Shown one piece after another: positions 7,291-14,962 of a stretch of DNA of 36,864 nucleotides. Where the stretch lies: the IMG/VR virus record IMGVR_UViG_3300037516_000511, positions 1 through 36,864 of that record. One strand, 5' to 3'. Made by a program: the position numbers and the translations under genes. Below the pieces are notes generated by a model, which had not been told where the DNA came from, did no database searches, and was given only the letters and a program-made list of their open reading frames with translations. This DNA is from a virus. How positions within the stretch are numbered: position 1 is the first letter of the stretch; each line of letters begins with the position of its first letter.

Positions 7291-8253
7291 ATGACATCTA
7301 AATTTACAACCAGCACGGCAATTGCAATTACGCCGACTTCAGACGTATCCAGTTCCGCCACATTCGGCCTGGCCGGAAACCTTTCCGTCGAGACAAGCGC
7401 AGAGGGAGACGAGGCATTCTTCGTGCGGACGTTTTATCCTGAGTTTACCAACTTTAGTTCCGGCGGGTCTGGCACAGACGACTCTTTTACGTTCGGAGAC
7501 TTCCCGGCATTTTCCGATAATGCGCCTGGAGGAACTGCCGAAAAAGACTGGAATGGGGAGCCTTTGTCGATGGATGCGCTCAAGGCAATCATGATCAAGG
7601 TTGAGCCGATTCAAGCATTTCAAGGGACTGCCGCAACTGGAACGCTGACTTTTGCTGGAACCCGTCCCGATAATACAAACACCGTAGTAATCGGAACCAG
7701 AACTTACACCTTTAAGACAACTCTTGCTGCGGCAGATGATGTGCTGATTGGAGCAAACTCTACTGAAAGCCGATTAAACTTGCTTAGGGCTGTAAGTCGA
7801 ACCGGAACAGAAGGAACCCACTGGGGGACAGGAACTGCGCTTAATACTAGCGTCCTTATCCCGGTCATCTCAGGAGCCCATGATCTTGTATTTACCGCAG
7901 CAAGAACCGGAGCCGCAGGCAATTTAATCGCCACCACCGAAACCTCGCCACATCTAAGCTGGGGAGCAACAACGCTGACCGGCGGGGAAGACGTAACCCA
8001 GCCAGCGGTAGAGCGGCCCTTGGGCGGATCGGTCAAAATCACGCTTGGAGGATTCCTGCTTCCCGGCGCTTCATCGACCATGATCTACGAGGTAAGCACC
8101 CCATCACTCCTGACCTTTGCCGTTCCAGCCGGATGGGCGCCTGGAGCATCTGGCTCCATCACAGTCACCTTCAACTCGACCGGCCCCGCCCCACTCACCG
8201 ACAAAGACGTAAACGCAGTTGTCACCGTAGCCCTTATTGGCTCATCCACATAA
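7291..8253 (+). CDS. Virion protein with inserted TYTFKTTL...LTGGED module
   Basis: A 320-residue strand-rich tail protein. Residues ~110-234 (from TGTLTFAG through NTVVIGTRTYTFKTTL, GNLIATTETS and LSWGATTLTGGED) form a module that I recognise from many phage structural proteins, where it appears as a mobile insertion. It splits an otherwise continuous host fold (residues 1-109 and 235-320, resuming with VERPLGGSVKITLGGFLL). It belongs to the compact post-tape cluster and is probably a tail-tip or surface-exposed component. Confidence 0.8.
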   Translation: MTSKFTTSTAIAITPTSDVSSSATFGLAGNLSVETSAEGDEAFFVRTFYPEFTNFSSGGSGTDDSFTFGDFPAFSDNAPGGTAEKDWNGEPLSMDALKAIMIKVEPIQAFQGTAATGTLTFAGTRPDNTNTVVIGTRTYTFKTTLAAADDVLIGANSTESRLNLLRAVSRTGTEGTHWGTGTALNTSVLIPVISGAHDLVFTAARTGAAGNLIATTETSPHLSWGATTLTGGEDVTQPAVERPLGGSVKITLGGFLLPGASSTMIYEVSTPSLLTFAVPAGWAPGASGSITVTFNSTGPAPLTDKDVNAVVTVALIGSST

Positions 8254-8257
8254 TTTT

Positions 8258-8767
8258 ATGGACACAGAAACCGTAATTGAATCAAACCTTTCCATCTCCG
8301 TAAATTACAACGGAGTAAGTCCCATCGGAGGCGGGCGGATGTCATTCTCACCGAACCATCTGACCCGGATCGCGCCAACCAACGACAACACGTTTGTAAA
8401 GCGCATCGTCTTTGCTGACCTTGTCACAAGTGGGATCTACAAGGTGTTTCAGATCGTTTATGGCGATGGGTTTTATCAGGACCACAGCGGCAATCTATTC
8501 AGGAACCCAGCAGGCGAAGTAATTGCTTATTCGGAAAACGGCAGGTTTCTTTACATTAAGCCCAACACCACCGCTTACCCTATCGCAGTATCAATTCCAG
8601 TGCCTGGGTCCATCACTGCAAACGGAGCGCTTTTACTGGATTCGACCTTTAGCGTTGAGGGTCCAGACAATGGGGATTCGGTGCTTACGCTTAGATTTCT
8701 GACCGCTGATCTTACTGCCATCGGAAACGCCAACTTCTATTGTGATCTAATCTTTGCCGTCTCCTAA
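8258..8767 (+). CDS. Unknown tail-tip protein
   Basis: A 169-residue, beta-rich protein. I chose the ATG at 8258, four bases after the preceding stop, over an in-frame TTG at 8237 that would overlap the previous gene. Sequence features include ESNLSISVNYNGVSPIGGGRMSF near the start and aromatic-rich strands (YGDGFYQDHSGNLF). No family is recognised. It is coupled to the next gene by a TAATATG junction. Confidence 0.75.
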   Translation: MDTETVIESNLSISVNYNGVSPIGGGRMSFSPNHLTRIAPTNDNTFVKRIVFADLVTSGIYKVFQIVYGDGFYQDHSGNLFRNPAGEVIAYSENGRFLYIKPNTTAYPIAVSIPVPGSITANGALLLDSTFSVEGPDNGDSVLTLRFLTADLTAIGNANFYCDLIFAVS

Positions 8768-8768
8768 T

Positions 8769-9311
8769 ATGTTCGTAAACAAAATCACCGCATCAGTTTC
8801 AGTTGGATCATCACTCAACAGCACGGACGCAGGGGTGCAGGGAGCTATTGATACCTTGATTGATCAAGACCTGACCTACTTGCCTCTGGATGAGTTTTAC
8901 TCGTTTGTTGTAACCGGCGAGGCTCTAGTTTCCACAACTCTTGCCGCATTCCCCAACGTGACCCGTAATGGCGTTGCGCTTAAAGGAGACGATAAAAACA
9001 ACCTCCTGCTCAACTCCATCCACGGCTACATCCTCAAGGTAATCCCAATACCGGGACTGACCGCAACCGGCCATGTCCGTATCAACATCACCGAAATGGG
9101 AACTCTGGCGGATGGCGGGGCAAGCAATCACTTCCTCACTTCCGGTGATTCCCTTGTAGTCATGACCAACAAAGGCTGGCCTGCTCGCAACAATACCTCC
9201 ATCGTCATTACCGAAGTGGACACGCTCACAAACTGCAAAGTAGCGTTTGCCATCTTTGGCGCATCAACCGCAACCGCAACCGGATACGGAAGCGGCATCA
9301 GTGACGGCTAA
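8769..9311 (+). CDS. Unknown tail-tip protein
   Basis: A 180-residue protein beginning one base after the previous stop (TAATATG). It has an N-terminal MFVNKITASVSVG segment, strand-rich middle, and a Gly/Thr/Ala-rich end (TATATGYGSGISDG). Nothing diagnostic is visible. Position suggests a small tail-tip or baseplate protein made in the same transcript as the tape measure. Confidence 0.75.
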   Translation: MFVNKITASVSVGSSLNSTDAGVQGAIDTLIDQDLTYLPLDEFYSFVVTGEALVSTTLAAFPNVTRNGVALKGDDKNNLLLNSIHGYILKVIPIPGLTATGHVRINITEMGTLADGGASNHFLTSGDSLVVMTNKGWPARNNTSIVITEVDTLTNCKVAFAIFGASTATATGYGSGISDG

Positions 9312-9323
9312 TAAATAACTACC

Positions 9324-9884
9324 ATGCCAGCCAAACCAAAACCAACCGCATCCACGACGGCAATCATCGACCGCCCAGATCCATGCCCGCCGGAGTTCGT
9401 TCAGTCCGCAATCAATGCGCTTCCTATTGAGATCACCAAGGTCATCGTAGTGGATTACGGAGTAAAGCATCCCGCCCCGGATCTAATCACCCAGATCGAA
9501 GAGATGCTGGAGACGCATACCATTTGCCAGCCATTCAGCCGGATTACCTATCTCGACAAAGACAACAACGAACTAGGCTGTATGTCATCCGCCGCACAGG
9601 GTCATGTTCTGGGTGATCACAGACGCCGCAACCCGCAGCATTACTGCCAGCAAGGGATCGTGGCGCTTGTCCGCAATCCCGGCGAGATTACGGCATGGGG
9701 CATGATTCCCGGCTATATCACAAGCCCAGTCCCCACTCCTTACGTCCCGCCAGTTATTGAGCCAGTCGCATATGTCCCGCCTGAGCCGGTCTATGCTTAT
9801 CAGGAACCGTCTGACGTTTATACCGATCCGATTCGAATCCTGCCGGAGGATCTCGCTAAACTTGACACTCAGCAAAAACCATGA
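9324..9884 (+). CDS. Unknown protein with Pro/Tyr-rich C-terminus
   Basis: A 186-residue protein. Residues 1-125 look globular with Cys and His (DPCPPEF, HTICQPF, NELGCMSS, HYCQQG). Residues ~130-170 are a Pro/Tyr/Val-rich extension (PVPTPYVPPVIEPVAYVPPEPVYAYQEP is split by charged residues). It ends KP at a CCATGA overlap with the lipoprotein gene. It could be the last tail-tip protein or a cell-contact protein. I do not recognise it. Confidence 0.75.
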   Translation: MPAKPKPTASTTAIIDRPDPCPPEFVQSAINALPIEITKVIVVDYGVKHPAPDLITQIEEMLETHTICQPFSRITYLDKDNNELGCMSSAAQGHVLGDHRRRNPQHYCQQGIVALVRNPGEITAWGMIPGYITSPVPTPYVPPVIEPVAYVPPEPVYAYQEPSDVYTDPIRILPEDLAKLDTQQKP

Positions 9885-10270
9885 AGCCGATCTTACTGCT
9901 CTGCCTCGCGCTCCCGGCCTGCACGGTCAGGCCGGTAATGAAATCAGGAGACTCTTACGTCAGCTTGGGCGGCTCAGTCTTCAGTAAGTCAACCAGTGAG
10001 ACCGCGAGTTATTCCGGCCCGCTTGGCAATCTGAGCTATGCCGATGCCAGTAAAGACGAGACGGTCATACCGGCTAAAGTAGCTAATTACTACGGAATCA
10101 AAGCAGTGACAGAAGCCGCAACTTCAATGTTCCGAACATCCGAAAGCACTACTCGTATTTTGGCCAAGGAAGAAACCAGCAGGGCCGCAACTTCATCCGC
10201 CGCAGAAGTAGAGTCCTTGAAGATTCTTAACCCAGTCGAAGAAGTCGCACCCGTCATCACCAATCCTTGA
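9881..10270 (+). CDS. Small lipoprotein
   Basis: A 129-residue protein with a short lipoprotein signal: MKPILLLCLALPAC, lipobox LPAC with the lipidated Cys at residue 14. The mature part is Ser/Thr/Ala/Glu-rich without a clear fold. It overlaps the previous gene by four bases (ATGA) and precedes the lysis genes. It may belong to lysis, act in superinfection exclusion, or be a host-envelope protein; none of these can be decided from sequence. Confidence 0.75.
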   Translation: MKPILLLCLALPACTVRPVMKSGDSYVSLGGSVFSKSTSETASYSGPLGNLSYADASKDETVIPAKVANYYGIKAVTEAATSMFRTSESTTRILAKEETSRAATSSAAEVESLKILNPVEEVAPVITNP

Positions 10271-10273
10271 CAT

Positions 10274-10552
10274 ATGAGTTATACAATGTCTGGCGACCAA
10301 CTGGAGGAACTAGAGAAGCGATTGGATTCGCTGAATGGCTTGGCCGGTCTGATGAAGATCGTTGTCGGCGGGGCGGTTGGCGTTGGAATCTGGGTTGGGG
10401 CGATACAATTCCAAGTAAATGCCTCAACAAAGACCAATGATGATAATCAAGAAAGATTAAGGACATTGGAGATCCGGGGAGCAACGGTCGATCAAAGGCT
10501 GGAGAATATTTACGAACTGGTCCGCAAAATTGACACCAAGCTAAATCCATGA
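10274..10552 (+). CDS. Single-TM coiled-coil protein of the lysis cassette
   Basis: A 92-residue protein: an N-terminal amphipathic helix (residues 6-24), one transmembrane segment (about 26-46, LMKIVVGGAVGVGIWVGAIQF), then a coiled coil (about 55-90). This layout resembles XhlA-type holin accessory proteins and also inner-membrane spanin subunits. The stop overlaps the next start (CCATGA), which links it to the holin-like gene. Confidence 0.78.
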   Translation: MSYTMSGDQLEELEKRLDSLNGLAGLMKIVVGGAVGVGIWVGAIQFQVNASTKTNDDNQERLRTLEIRGATVDQRLENIYELVRKIDTKLNP

Positions 10553-10767
10553 ATGAAATCACCAAAACCAAATCTATCTTTAAGTCCAAGTCCGTCTTTG
10601 CCGGGTTCTTGGTTGCCCTGGCCGGTGCGCTTGGATCATTCGCCCCAAACCTCGCTCCTTGGCTGGCTGCTCATGCCGATGTCGTCCTCATGGGTGCGGG
10701 GATTCTTCAGGTCGGCTTGCGAATGGTCACAAAGGGTAGCGTTACTCTTTTTGGCGACTCTGAGTAG
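10549..10767 (+). CDS. Holin-like protein with two TM segments
   Basis: A 72-residue protein with a basic start (TKTKSIFKSK), two hydrophobic segments (about residues 16-35 and 45-63) separated by a short polar turn with Pro, and a charged tail. Size, topology and the endolysin gene 0.5 kb downstream support a small class II-like holin that permeabilises the inner membrane and triggers lysis. A lipoprotein gene is nested in another frame over its 3' third. Confidence 0.75.
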   Translation: MNEITKTKSIFKSKSVFAGFLVALAGALGSFAPNLAPWLAAHADVVLMGAGILQVGLRMVTKGSVTLFGDSE

Positions 10768-10954
10768 TTGCGCTCACGATTACAAGGAGGCGAGACAAAC
10801 GCTTAAGGCTATTCCGATTTCTTTACCTGCCGCTCCGATTAACCCAGAGCCTTTGCAATACGTTCCGATAGTCCCTCGAACCAAGCACGAACTAGAAAGG
10901 CAAGCCGATGACGACCAGCAAGCCCTCGAGACCCTTCAAGCCCTTAGATTCTGA
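10673..10954 (+). CDS. Spanin-like lipoprotein overlapping the holin gene
   Basis: This +1-frame ORF starts inside the holin gene; ATG at 10673 or 10679, or GTG at 10694, could be used. From 10673 it has 93 residues with a hydrophobic stretch VALLFLATL followed by the lipobox LSSC (Cys 33). The mature part has a Pro-rich run (ISLPAAPINPEPLQYVPIVP) and a charged helical end. Lipobox, proline-rich spacer and nested arrangement recall Rz1-type outer-membrane spanins, although the usual host gene would be Rz, not a holin. Confidence 0.6.
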   Translation: MPMSSSWVRGFFRSACEWSQRVALLFLATLSSCAHDYKEARQTLKAIPISLPAAPINPEPLQYVPIVPRTKHELERQADDDQQALETLQALRF

Positions 10955-11057
10955 CGAGGAACGCAGCATCCCAGTTGGATGCTTCCTGTCCTTTGCCTGC
11001 GGAATTGCCGCTGTCGTCTGCATCCTTGCCCGAATCATTTACTATTACATCCCATGA
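10908..11057 (+). CDS. 49-residue membrane peptide
   Basis: ATG at 10908 to TGA at 11055-11057 encodes a small protein: a polar N-terminus (MTTSKPSRPFKPLDSDEE), one transmembrane segment (about residues 24-46, CFLSFACGIAAVVCILARIIYY) and end YIP. It overlaps the 3' end of the spanin-like gene and the next start (CCATGA), filling what would otherwise be an empty 100-base gap. A lysis accessory (second holin, antiholin or inner-membrane spanin subunit) is plausible. Confidence 0.6.
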   Translation: MTTSKPSRPFKPLDSDEERSIPVGCFLSFACGIAAVVCILARIIYYYIP

Positions 11058-11281
11058 AAGTTTACCTGCTCAAATACCTCGCCACTTGGCTGGCCGACAA
11101 CAACAAAGACATCATCAACTTGATTGTCTCTGCAATCAAATCCGCTGACAACCGCTTTGAAAAAGGACCGGAAAAGCTGCAATTCGTTCGGACTGCTGCT
11201 GTTTCGTATCTGACCGGGAAAGCCGGATGGGTTGTCGATACCGTTATCCACCTGCTCTTGGCTTGGGTCCGTAAAGCATGA
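11054..11281 (+). CDS. Unknown lysis-cassette protein
   Basis: A 75-residue helical protein starting at the ATGA overlap at 11054; the ATGA overlaps on both sides support this start over the upstream in-frame TTG. The end (GWVVDTVIHLLLAWVRKA) is amphipathic or weakly membrane-seeking. The middle (EKGPEKLQFVRTAAVSYLTGKAG) resembles the cytoplasmic part of some LLH-type holins. Its role is not certain; location between holin and endolysin suggests a lysis function. Confidence 0.7.
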   Translation: MKVYLLKYLATWLADNNKDIINLIVSAIKSADNRFEKGPEKLQFVRTAAVSYLTGKAGWVVDTVIHLLLAWVRKA

Positions 11282-11790
11282 GCACTCTCGCAGTCCGACA
11301 GAAGCTGATCGACATTGCCCGCCGCGAGGTGGGGGTAAAAGAGGTTGGGCGCAATACCGGCAAACGAGTCAGGGAGTATCAGGCCGCGACCAATCTGGAA
11401 GGCACTGGCTGGCCCTGGTGCGCTGCGTTTGTCTGCTGGTGCGTCCGTGAGTGGGGCAAGGATAAGGACGTTCTAACCGCGCTTAAAATGACTCCGGCGC
11501 AATTTGATAAATGGAGACCCAAGACCGCTGCTGCTTTTGGGTTGGAGGATTGGGCGAGAAAAAAAGGATTGGAAGTCCTTGATGCTGATGACAAGCCGAA
11601 TCTTCGCACTGGCGATATATTAACATTTGACACAAGTCACACGGGATTTGTTGCCGACGACGCAAAGGGAGTCATTAAGACCATTGAAGGCAATACAGGC
11701 GCATCCGGCGGCAGGGATGGAGATGGCGTCTGGGACAAATCCCGCAACTTCAAGGAATCCCGCCGTTTCATTCGTTTGCTCCAGCCTTAA
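11278..11790 (+). CDS. Endolysin, CHAP/NlpC-P60-like amidase or peptidase
   Basis: A 170-residue single-domain lysin. The GWPWCAAFVCWC segment carries the presumed nucleophile Cys48, SHTGFV carries His121, and IEGNTG (Glu137, Asn139) supplies the third polar residue, in the order expected for CHAP-type cysteine peptidases. No separate cell-wall-binding domain and no signal peptide are present, so release would need the holin. It overlaps the preceding gene by four bases. Confidence 0.87.
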   Translation: MSTLAVRQKLIDIARREVGVKEVGRNTGKRVREYQAATNLEGTGWPWCAAFVCWCVREWGKDKDVLTALKMTPAQFDKWRPKTAAAFGLEDWARKKGLEVLDADDKPNLRTGDILTFDTSHTGFVADDAKGVIKTIEGNTGASGGRDGDGVWDKSRNFKESRRFIRLLQP

Positions 11791-11814
11791 AGCAAATCAA
11801 ACCGACTTACAATA

Positions 11815-12462
11815 ATGGGTATTGATCCGACTCCAGAGCAAATCGAACAGCGCAAGAAGTCGGCGGTGGAATCAAGCCGTAAATGGAAACAAAAGAATCC
11901 CGATGCGGCAAAGAAGCATACGATGGCATTCAAGGAAAGGAACCCGGATTACGCAAAGCAATGGGCTGATAAGAATCGTGCATACTTAAACGCAAGAGGG
12001 GCGGAATGGAGGGCGGCAAATCCAGACAAAGCCAAAGAATCGTGCAGGAAATACAGGCTTAAGAACAAAGCGGCACGGGCTACTTATATGCGCGAGAAGC
12101 GCCGAACTTGCTGGTTTACGAAGATTTCCGGCAGGGTCAGATCCCGCCTGAATGAAGCCTTACGAGCAGTAATGGCAAGAAAGACATCATCAACCACGAT
12201 CCTTTTAGGTTGCTCTATACCAGAACTCAAAGCGCATCTGGAAAGTCAGTTCCGCGAGGGGATGACATGGGATAATCACGGCAAGTGGCATATTGATCAT
12301 ATTATACCTTGTTCGTCATTTAATTTAGTAGATCCTGCTGAACAGTATAAGTGCTTTCATTACACCAATCTCCAGCCACTATGGGCGCATGACAATCTCA
12401 GTAAAAGCGGTCCTCGCCGGATTGCGCCCGCCTTGACACAACCACCCAATCAACTCCCTTAA
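11815..12462 (+). CDS. HNH homing-type endonuclease with basic N-terminal repeats
   Basis: A 215-residue protein. Residues ~1-95 hold repeated basic NPD-AK--W/Y units (KNPDAAKKH, RNPDYAKQW, ANPDKAKES) likely to contact DNA. Residues ~130-195 hold the nuclease: GCSIPELKAHLESQF, then WHIDHIIPCSSF (His159, Asp161, His162) and YTNLQPLWAHDN (Asn185, Asn194). Such free-standing HNH genes are mobile; here it separates the endolysin from the fibre genes. AT content appears higher than in the flanking virion genes. Confidence 0.87.
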   Translation: MGIDPTPEQIEQRKKSAVESSRKWKQKNPDAAKKHTMAFKERNPDYAKQWADKNRAYLNARGAEWRAANPDKAKESCRKYRLKNKAARATYMREKRRTCWFTKISGRVRSRLNEALRAVMARKTSSTTILLGCSIPELKAHLESQFREGMTWDNHGKWHIDHIIPCSSFNLVDPAEQYKCFHYTNLQPLWAHDNLSKSGPRRIAPALTQPPNQLP

Positions 12463-12465
12463 ATT

Positions 12466-12735
12466 ATGGCTTCCGCAACTCTCACTGCCGCATCTCCCAG
12501 TAACACCTTTACCACCACGACCGGCACCATCTATTCCTTGGGAGCTACCGGCAACCTTGGGGGCGGTCAGATCCTTCTGGAATCTTCCCTTCCGACCAGT
12601 GCGACCGTGTTTGGTGCGCTGAATCAGCCGATTTCCGCCAACTTCTTTAGCGAATATCGTGCGCCGGGAACGAGCTTGCGGGTAACGCTCCAGAACGCAT
12701 CTGCTGCCGCTTCGGTAAACGTCGAGATCACCTAG
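12466..12735 (+). CDS. Small beta-rich virion protein
   Basis: An 89-residue Ser/Thr/Ala-rich protein that looks like a single beta sandwich (alternating polar/hydrophobic strands, LRVTLQNASAAASVNVEIT at the end). It is in the late transcript immediately before the fibre genes. It may be a capsid decoration or fibre accessory protein; I cannot tell which. Confidence 0.65.
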   Translation: MASATLTAASPSNTFTTTTGTIYSLGATGNLGGGQILLESSLPTSATVFGALNQPISANFFSEYRAPGTSLRVTLQNASAAASVNVEIT

Positions 12736-12744
12736 TCCGATCCA

Positions 12745-12930
12745 ATGGCTATCCTTAAACCAATCCTCAAGCCTGTCTTTGGGCCGACGATTACGTTCAT
12801 CCTGTTTCGGCAAAGATCCGGTTCTACTGGAGGTGGTCCTCCGCCTCCGCCTGAGTCCTTCACTTACATCCAGTCTGACGGCACCAACTTCTACCAGCCT
12901 GACGGCTTATCCCGTTACCTAATCCCATAA
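12745..12930 (+). CDS. Small Pro-linker protein, fibre accessory candidate
   Basis: A 61-residue protein: hydrophobic N-terminal part (MAILKPILKPVFGPTITFILF), a flexible STGGGPPPPPES linker, and a short Tyr/Asp/Gly end (YIQSDGTNFYQPDG). The linker plus small domain recalls adaptor pieces at the base of fibres. It is five bases upstream of the fibre gene. Family unknown. Confidence 0.6.
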   Translation: MAILKPILKPVFGPTITFILFRQRSGSTGGGPPPPPESFTYIQSDGTNFYQPDGLSRYLIP

Positions 12931-12934
12931 TTTT

Positions 12935-14095
12935 ATGCCTGACTACACCGTAAAAGCCGATGTCGATTCGATGCTCCGTGCCGACAACGACGCAGGAATC
13001 AGATCCGCCATCGGCCTCGGCCAAACGGACGCGCCGACGTTCCTGGCCCAATCCCTGACCGGCCAATCGCTGACCGGGACGCAGGCGACGAGTTTGCTGG
13101 ACTTGTCGACTACTTGGTTAAGCACGACCGGGACTCCGACTGCCATCAAACTGAACGTCACGGACACGGCAAATGTACCTGCTGCGTCTCTGCTGATAGA
13201 TTTGCAGGTTGGCGGGACAAGTAAGTTCAGCGTGGCTAAAGGGGGGGCATTCTCTTTTAGGTCTGGTGCTACCCTTGCATCCATTTCTACCGATGGCACT
13301 GGACGGATTCTTCTTAACGGATCGACATCTGCTGGAGCTAGAGTTGCCGGTGATCTGCATATTGGCAGCAATGATGTAGTCTTAGTCCGAGACTCCACCG
13401 GAGGAATCCTCGCCCAGCGGGACGGGACCAACGCGCAGGCGTTTCGGGTTTATAATACTTTTCCCGGAACGACTGCAAACGAGTGGGCTGAACTCGACTG
13501 GAAAACTGACGGCACATTAAGGTTTGGAACTAACCATGCGGGGACTGGAGCGGCAAAAACTATTAATATTGTGGTGGGTGGTACTTCTAAAGTATCCATT
13601 AGTTCGTCCCAGTTTGTCGTTGGTTCCAACTTTGTCTTTGGCTCAGACAATTCCCACGACATCGGCGCGAGTGGGGCGAATAGGCCGAGGAATGTTTATG
13701 TGGCTGGAACGGTTGAAGCGGCCTCATTTACTGCCGCAAGTCGGCTTGGATTAACCGCATCTGCTGGGAACGCAGTCGTGACCACATATAATAGTTCTCC
13801 GCTGTTAATTTGTTATAATAACGGCACAGAACTGGTAAAGATTGCATCGGCGACATCGTGGATGTTTACATCTACCGTTCTTGTTCAATTTGGCGGCACC
13901 ACCTCCGCATTCCCCGCGATTAAGCGCAACGGAACCGGGATTGATATCGTGCTGGCGAATGATTCGGGGTTTGCTCCGATCAAGGGCAAGCTGACCACAG
14001 ACACCGCCTACACTGCCACTGTAGTCGTCCCAACCGGATTCCTGACGCTCTACGATTCGACCGGCCAAGCCTACAGAGTGCCTTGCGTCGTCTAA
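12935..14095 (+). CDS. Tail fibre / receptor-binding protein
   Basis: A 386-residue Gly/Thr/Ser-rich fibre. The N-terminal ~45 residues (ADVDSMLRADNDAGIRSAIGLG) are likely the attachment end, followed by repeating beta strands with VGGTSK-S motifs at ~92 and ~213. HDIGASGANRPRNVYVAGTVEAASF (split here for length: HDIGASGANRPRNVYV, then AGTVEAASF, ~240-265) is a motif seen in many phage fibres. The C-terminal domain (~270-386) would contact the host. It is the largest candidate adhesin in the genome. Confidence 0.85.
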   Translation: MPDYTVKADVDSMLRADNDAGIRSAIGLGQTDAPTFLAQSLTGQSLTGTQATSLLDLSTTWLSTTGTPTAIKLNVTDTANVPAASLLIDLQVGGTSKFSVAKGGAFSFRSGATLASISTDGTGRILLNGSTSAGARVAGDLHIGSNDVVLVRDSTGGILAQRDGTNAQAFRVYNTFPGTTANEWAELDWKTDGTLRFGTNHAGTGAAKTINIVVGGTSKVSISSSQFVVGSNFVFGSDNSHDIGASGANRPRNVYVAGTVEAASFTAASRLGLTASAGNAVVTTYNSSPLLICYNNGTELVKIASATSWMFTSTVLVQFGGTTSAFPAIKRNGTGIDIVLANDSGFAPIKGKLTTDTAYTATVVVPTGFLTLYDSTGQAYRVPCVV

Positions 14096-14109
14096 TAACA
14101 ATTTCACAC

Positions 14110-14301
14110 ATGACCCCAACCTACAAACAAAACCTAGTCACCAGTCGCAACGCCAACCTCGCCGAGCAGCATGATCTGCGGGAGAGGTTGAAACAACTGG
14201 AGAGCGAAGAAACCCAGTTGAAGGGCGCAATCGCCATCCTGACTCAAATCGAATCTGCCGAAGCCGACAAGGCCAAGGCTGAATCACAACCCACTACCTA
14301 A
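14110..14301 (+). CDS. Small coiled-coil protein
   Basis: A 63-residue helical protein (MTPTYKQNLVTSR...), with heptad-like L/I spacing between residues 20 and 52. The ATG at 14110 lies 15 bases after the fibre stop and gives a better start than the in-frame TTG at 14083, which overlaps the fibre gene. It could be a fibre chaperone or trimerisation partner; this is inferred from position. Confidence 0.62.
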   Translation: MTPTYKQNLVTSRNANLAEQHDLRERLKQLESEETQLKGAIAILTQIESAEADKAKAESQPTT

Positions 14302-14307
14302 TAACAC

Positions 14308-14643
14308 ATGGCCACCATTACCATCCCACTTGATACTCCGGCGGAACGTCCAGAAGTTCCTGCGAAAGTTTACAACGAAATCTACATCATGGACCTTGCT
14401 ATTTCGGCGCGGTCTATGGGCGAACAAGACAGCATTTACGTCGAGTATGTCCCGTTCGACCAGGCTACTGGCGACCGGCTTCTTTCGGATCGGCGGGAAG
14501 TGAGGCTTCCGTTTTGGGAGGCTGTGAATTTGATTCCTAGTGCTGCTGATGCCTTTGCTGCGGTGGCGCTTTGTTTGCCTGATTTGATTGCTTATCAGGC
14601 TGAGAAGAATAAGCCGGTCGAGTTGGTTGTTCCTGCTGAGTAA
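14308..14643 (+). CDS. Unknown last gene of the late operon
   Basis: A 111-residue acidic alpha/beta protein (MATITIPLDTPAERPEVPAKVYN...). No motif is recognised. It lies right before the strong terminator that closes the late transcript. A fibre-associated or packaging-unrelated accessory role is possible. Confidence 0.7.
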   Translation: MATITIPLDTPAERPEVPAKVYNEIYIMDLAISARSMGEQDSIYVEYVPFDQATGDRLLSDRREVRLPFWEAVNLIPSAADAFAAVALCLPDLIAYQAEKNKPVELVVPAE

Positions 14644-14655
14644 GTTTATCGTCCC

Positions 14656-14694
14656 AGCCCTTGAGTGGTTCCGACTGCTCAAGGGCTTTCTTTT
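14656..14694 (+). terminator. Strong rho-independent terminator ending the late operon
   Basis: AGCCCTTGAG (14656-14665) and CTCAAGGGCT (14678-14687) form a perfect 10-bp stem with a 12-base loop, followed by TTCTTTT. It separates the late genes from the first early block. Confidence 0.93.
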
Positions 14695-14725
14695 GGGGTC
14701 ATGCAAAAAACATTTCAATTATTCG

Positions 14726-14754
14726 TTGACGATCCGCCAAACCTGTAATAATCC
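14726..14754 (+). promoter_or_regulatory. Candidate early promoter
   Basis: TTGACG at 14726-14731 is followed 17 bases later by TAATCC (14749-14754); an overlapping AT-rich TAATAAT (14746-14752 region) gives shorter spacings. It lies between the late terminator and the first early gene, where a promoter is needed. The match to a sigma70 consensus is moderate. Confidence 0.5.
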
Positions 14755-14761
14755 TCTCCAC

Positions 14762-14962
14762 ATGGAAATCAAATCAACCAAACCAAGCGTCCACGTTGGA
14801 TTCGCGCTGCTGCCGATGGAGTATCTCCGGCTGGGAGTAATCGCGGCCAAGGAAGGCACATCCCGGTCGGCTCTGGCCAAGCAGGCTACGGTCCAGTTTA
14901 TCACGGGTTATTCCGGCGTAACTGGAGCCGCCAAACCAACAACCAAGAAAGCAAAAGCATGA
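14762..14962 (+). CDS. Small basic protein, ribbon-helix-helix-like
   Basis: A 66-residue protein, first gene of early block A. VHVGFALLPMEYLRLGVIAAKEGTSRSALAKQATVQFI resembles a ribbon-helix-helix DNA-binding domain (one strand, then two helices with a GTSRSALA turn), with a Lys-rich tail (KPTTKKAKA). An early transcription regulator would fit the position. It overlaps the next gene at ATGA. Confidence 0.65.
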   Translation: MEIKSTKPSVHVGFALLPMEYLRLGVIAAKEGTSRSALAKQATVQFITGYSGVTGAAKPTTKKAKA

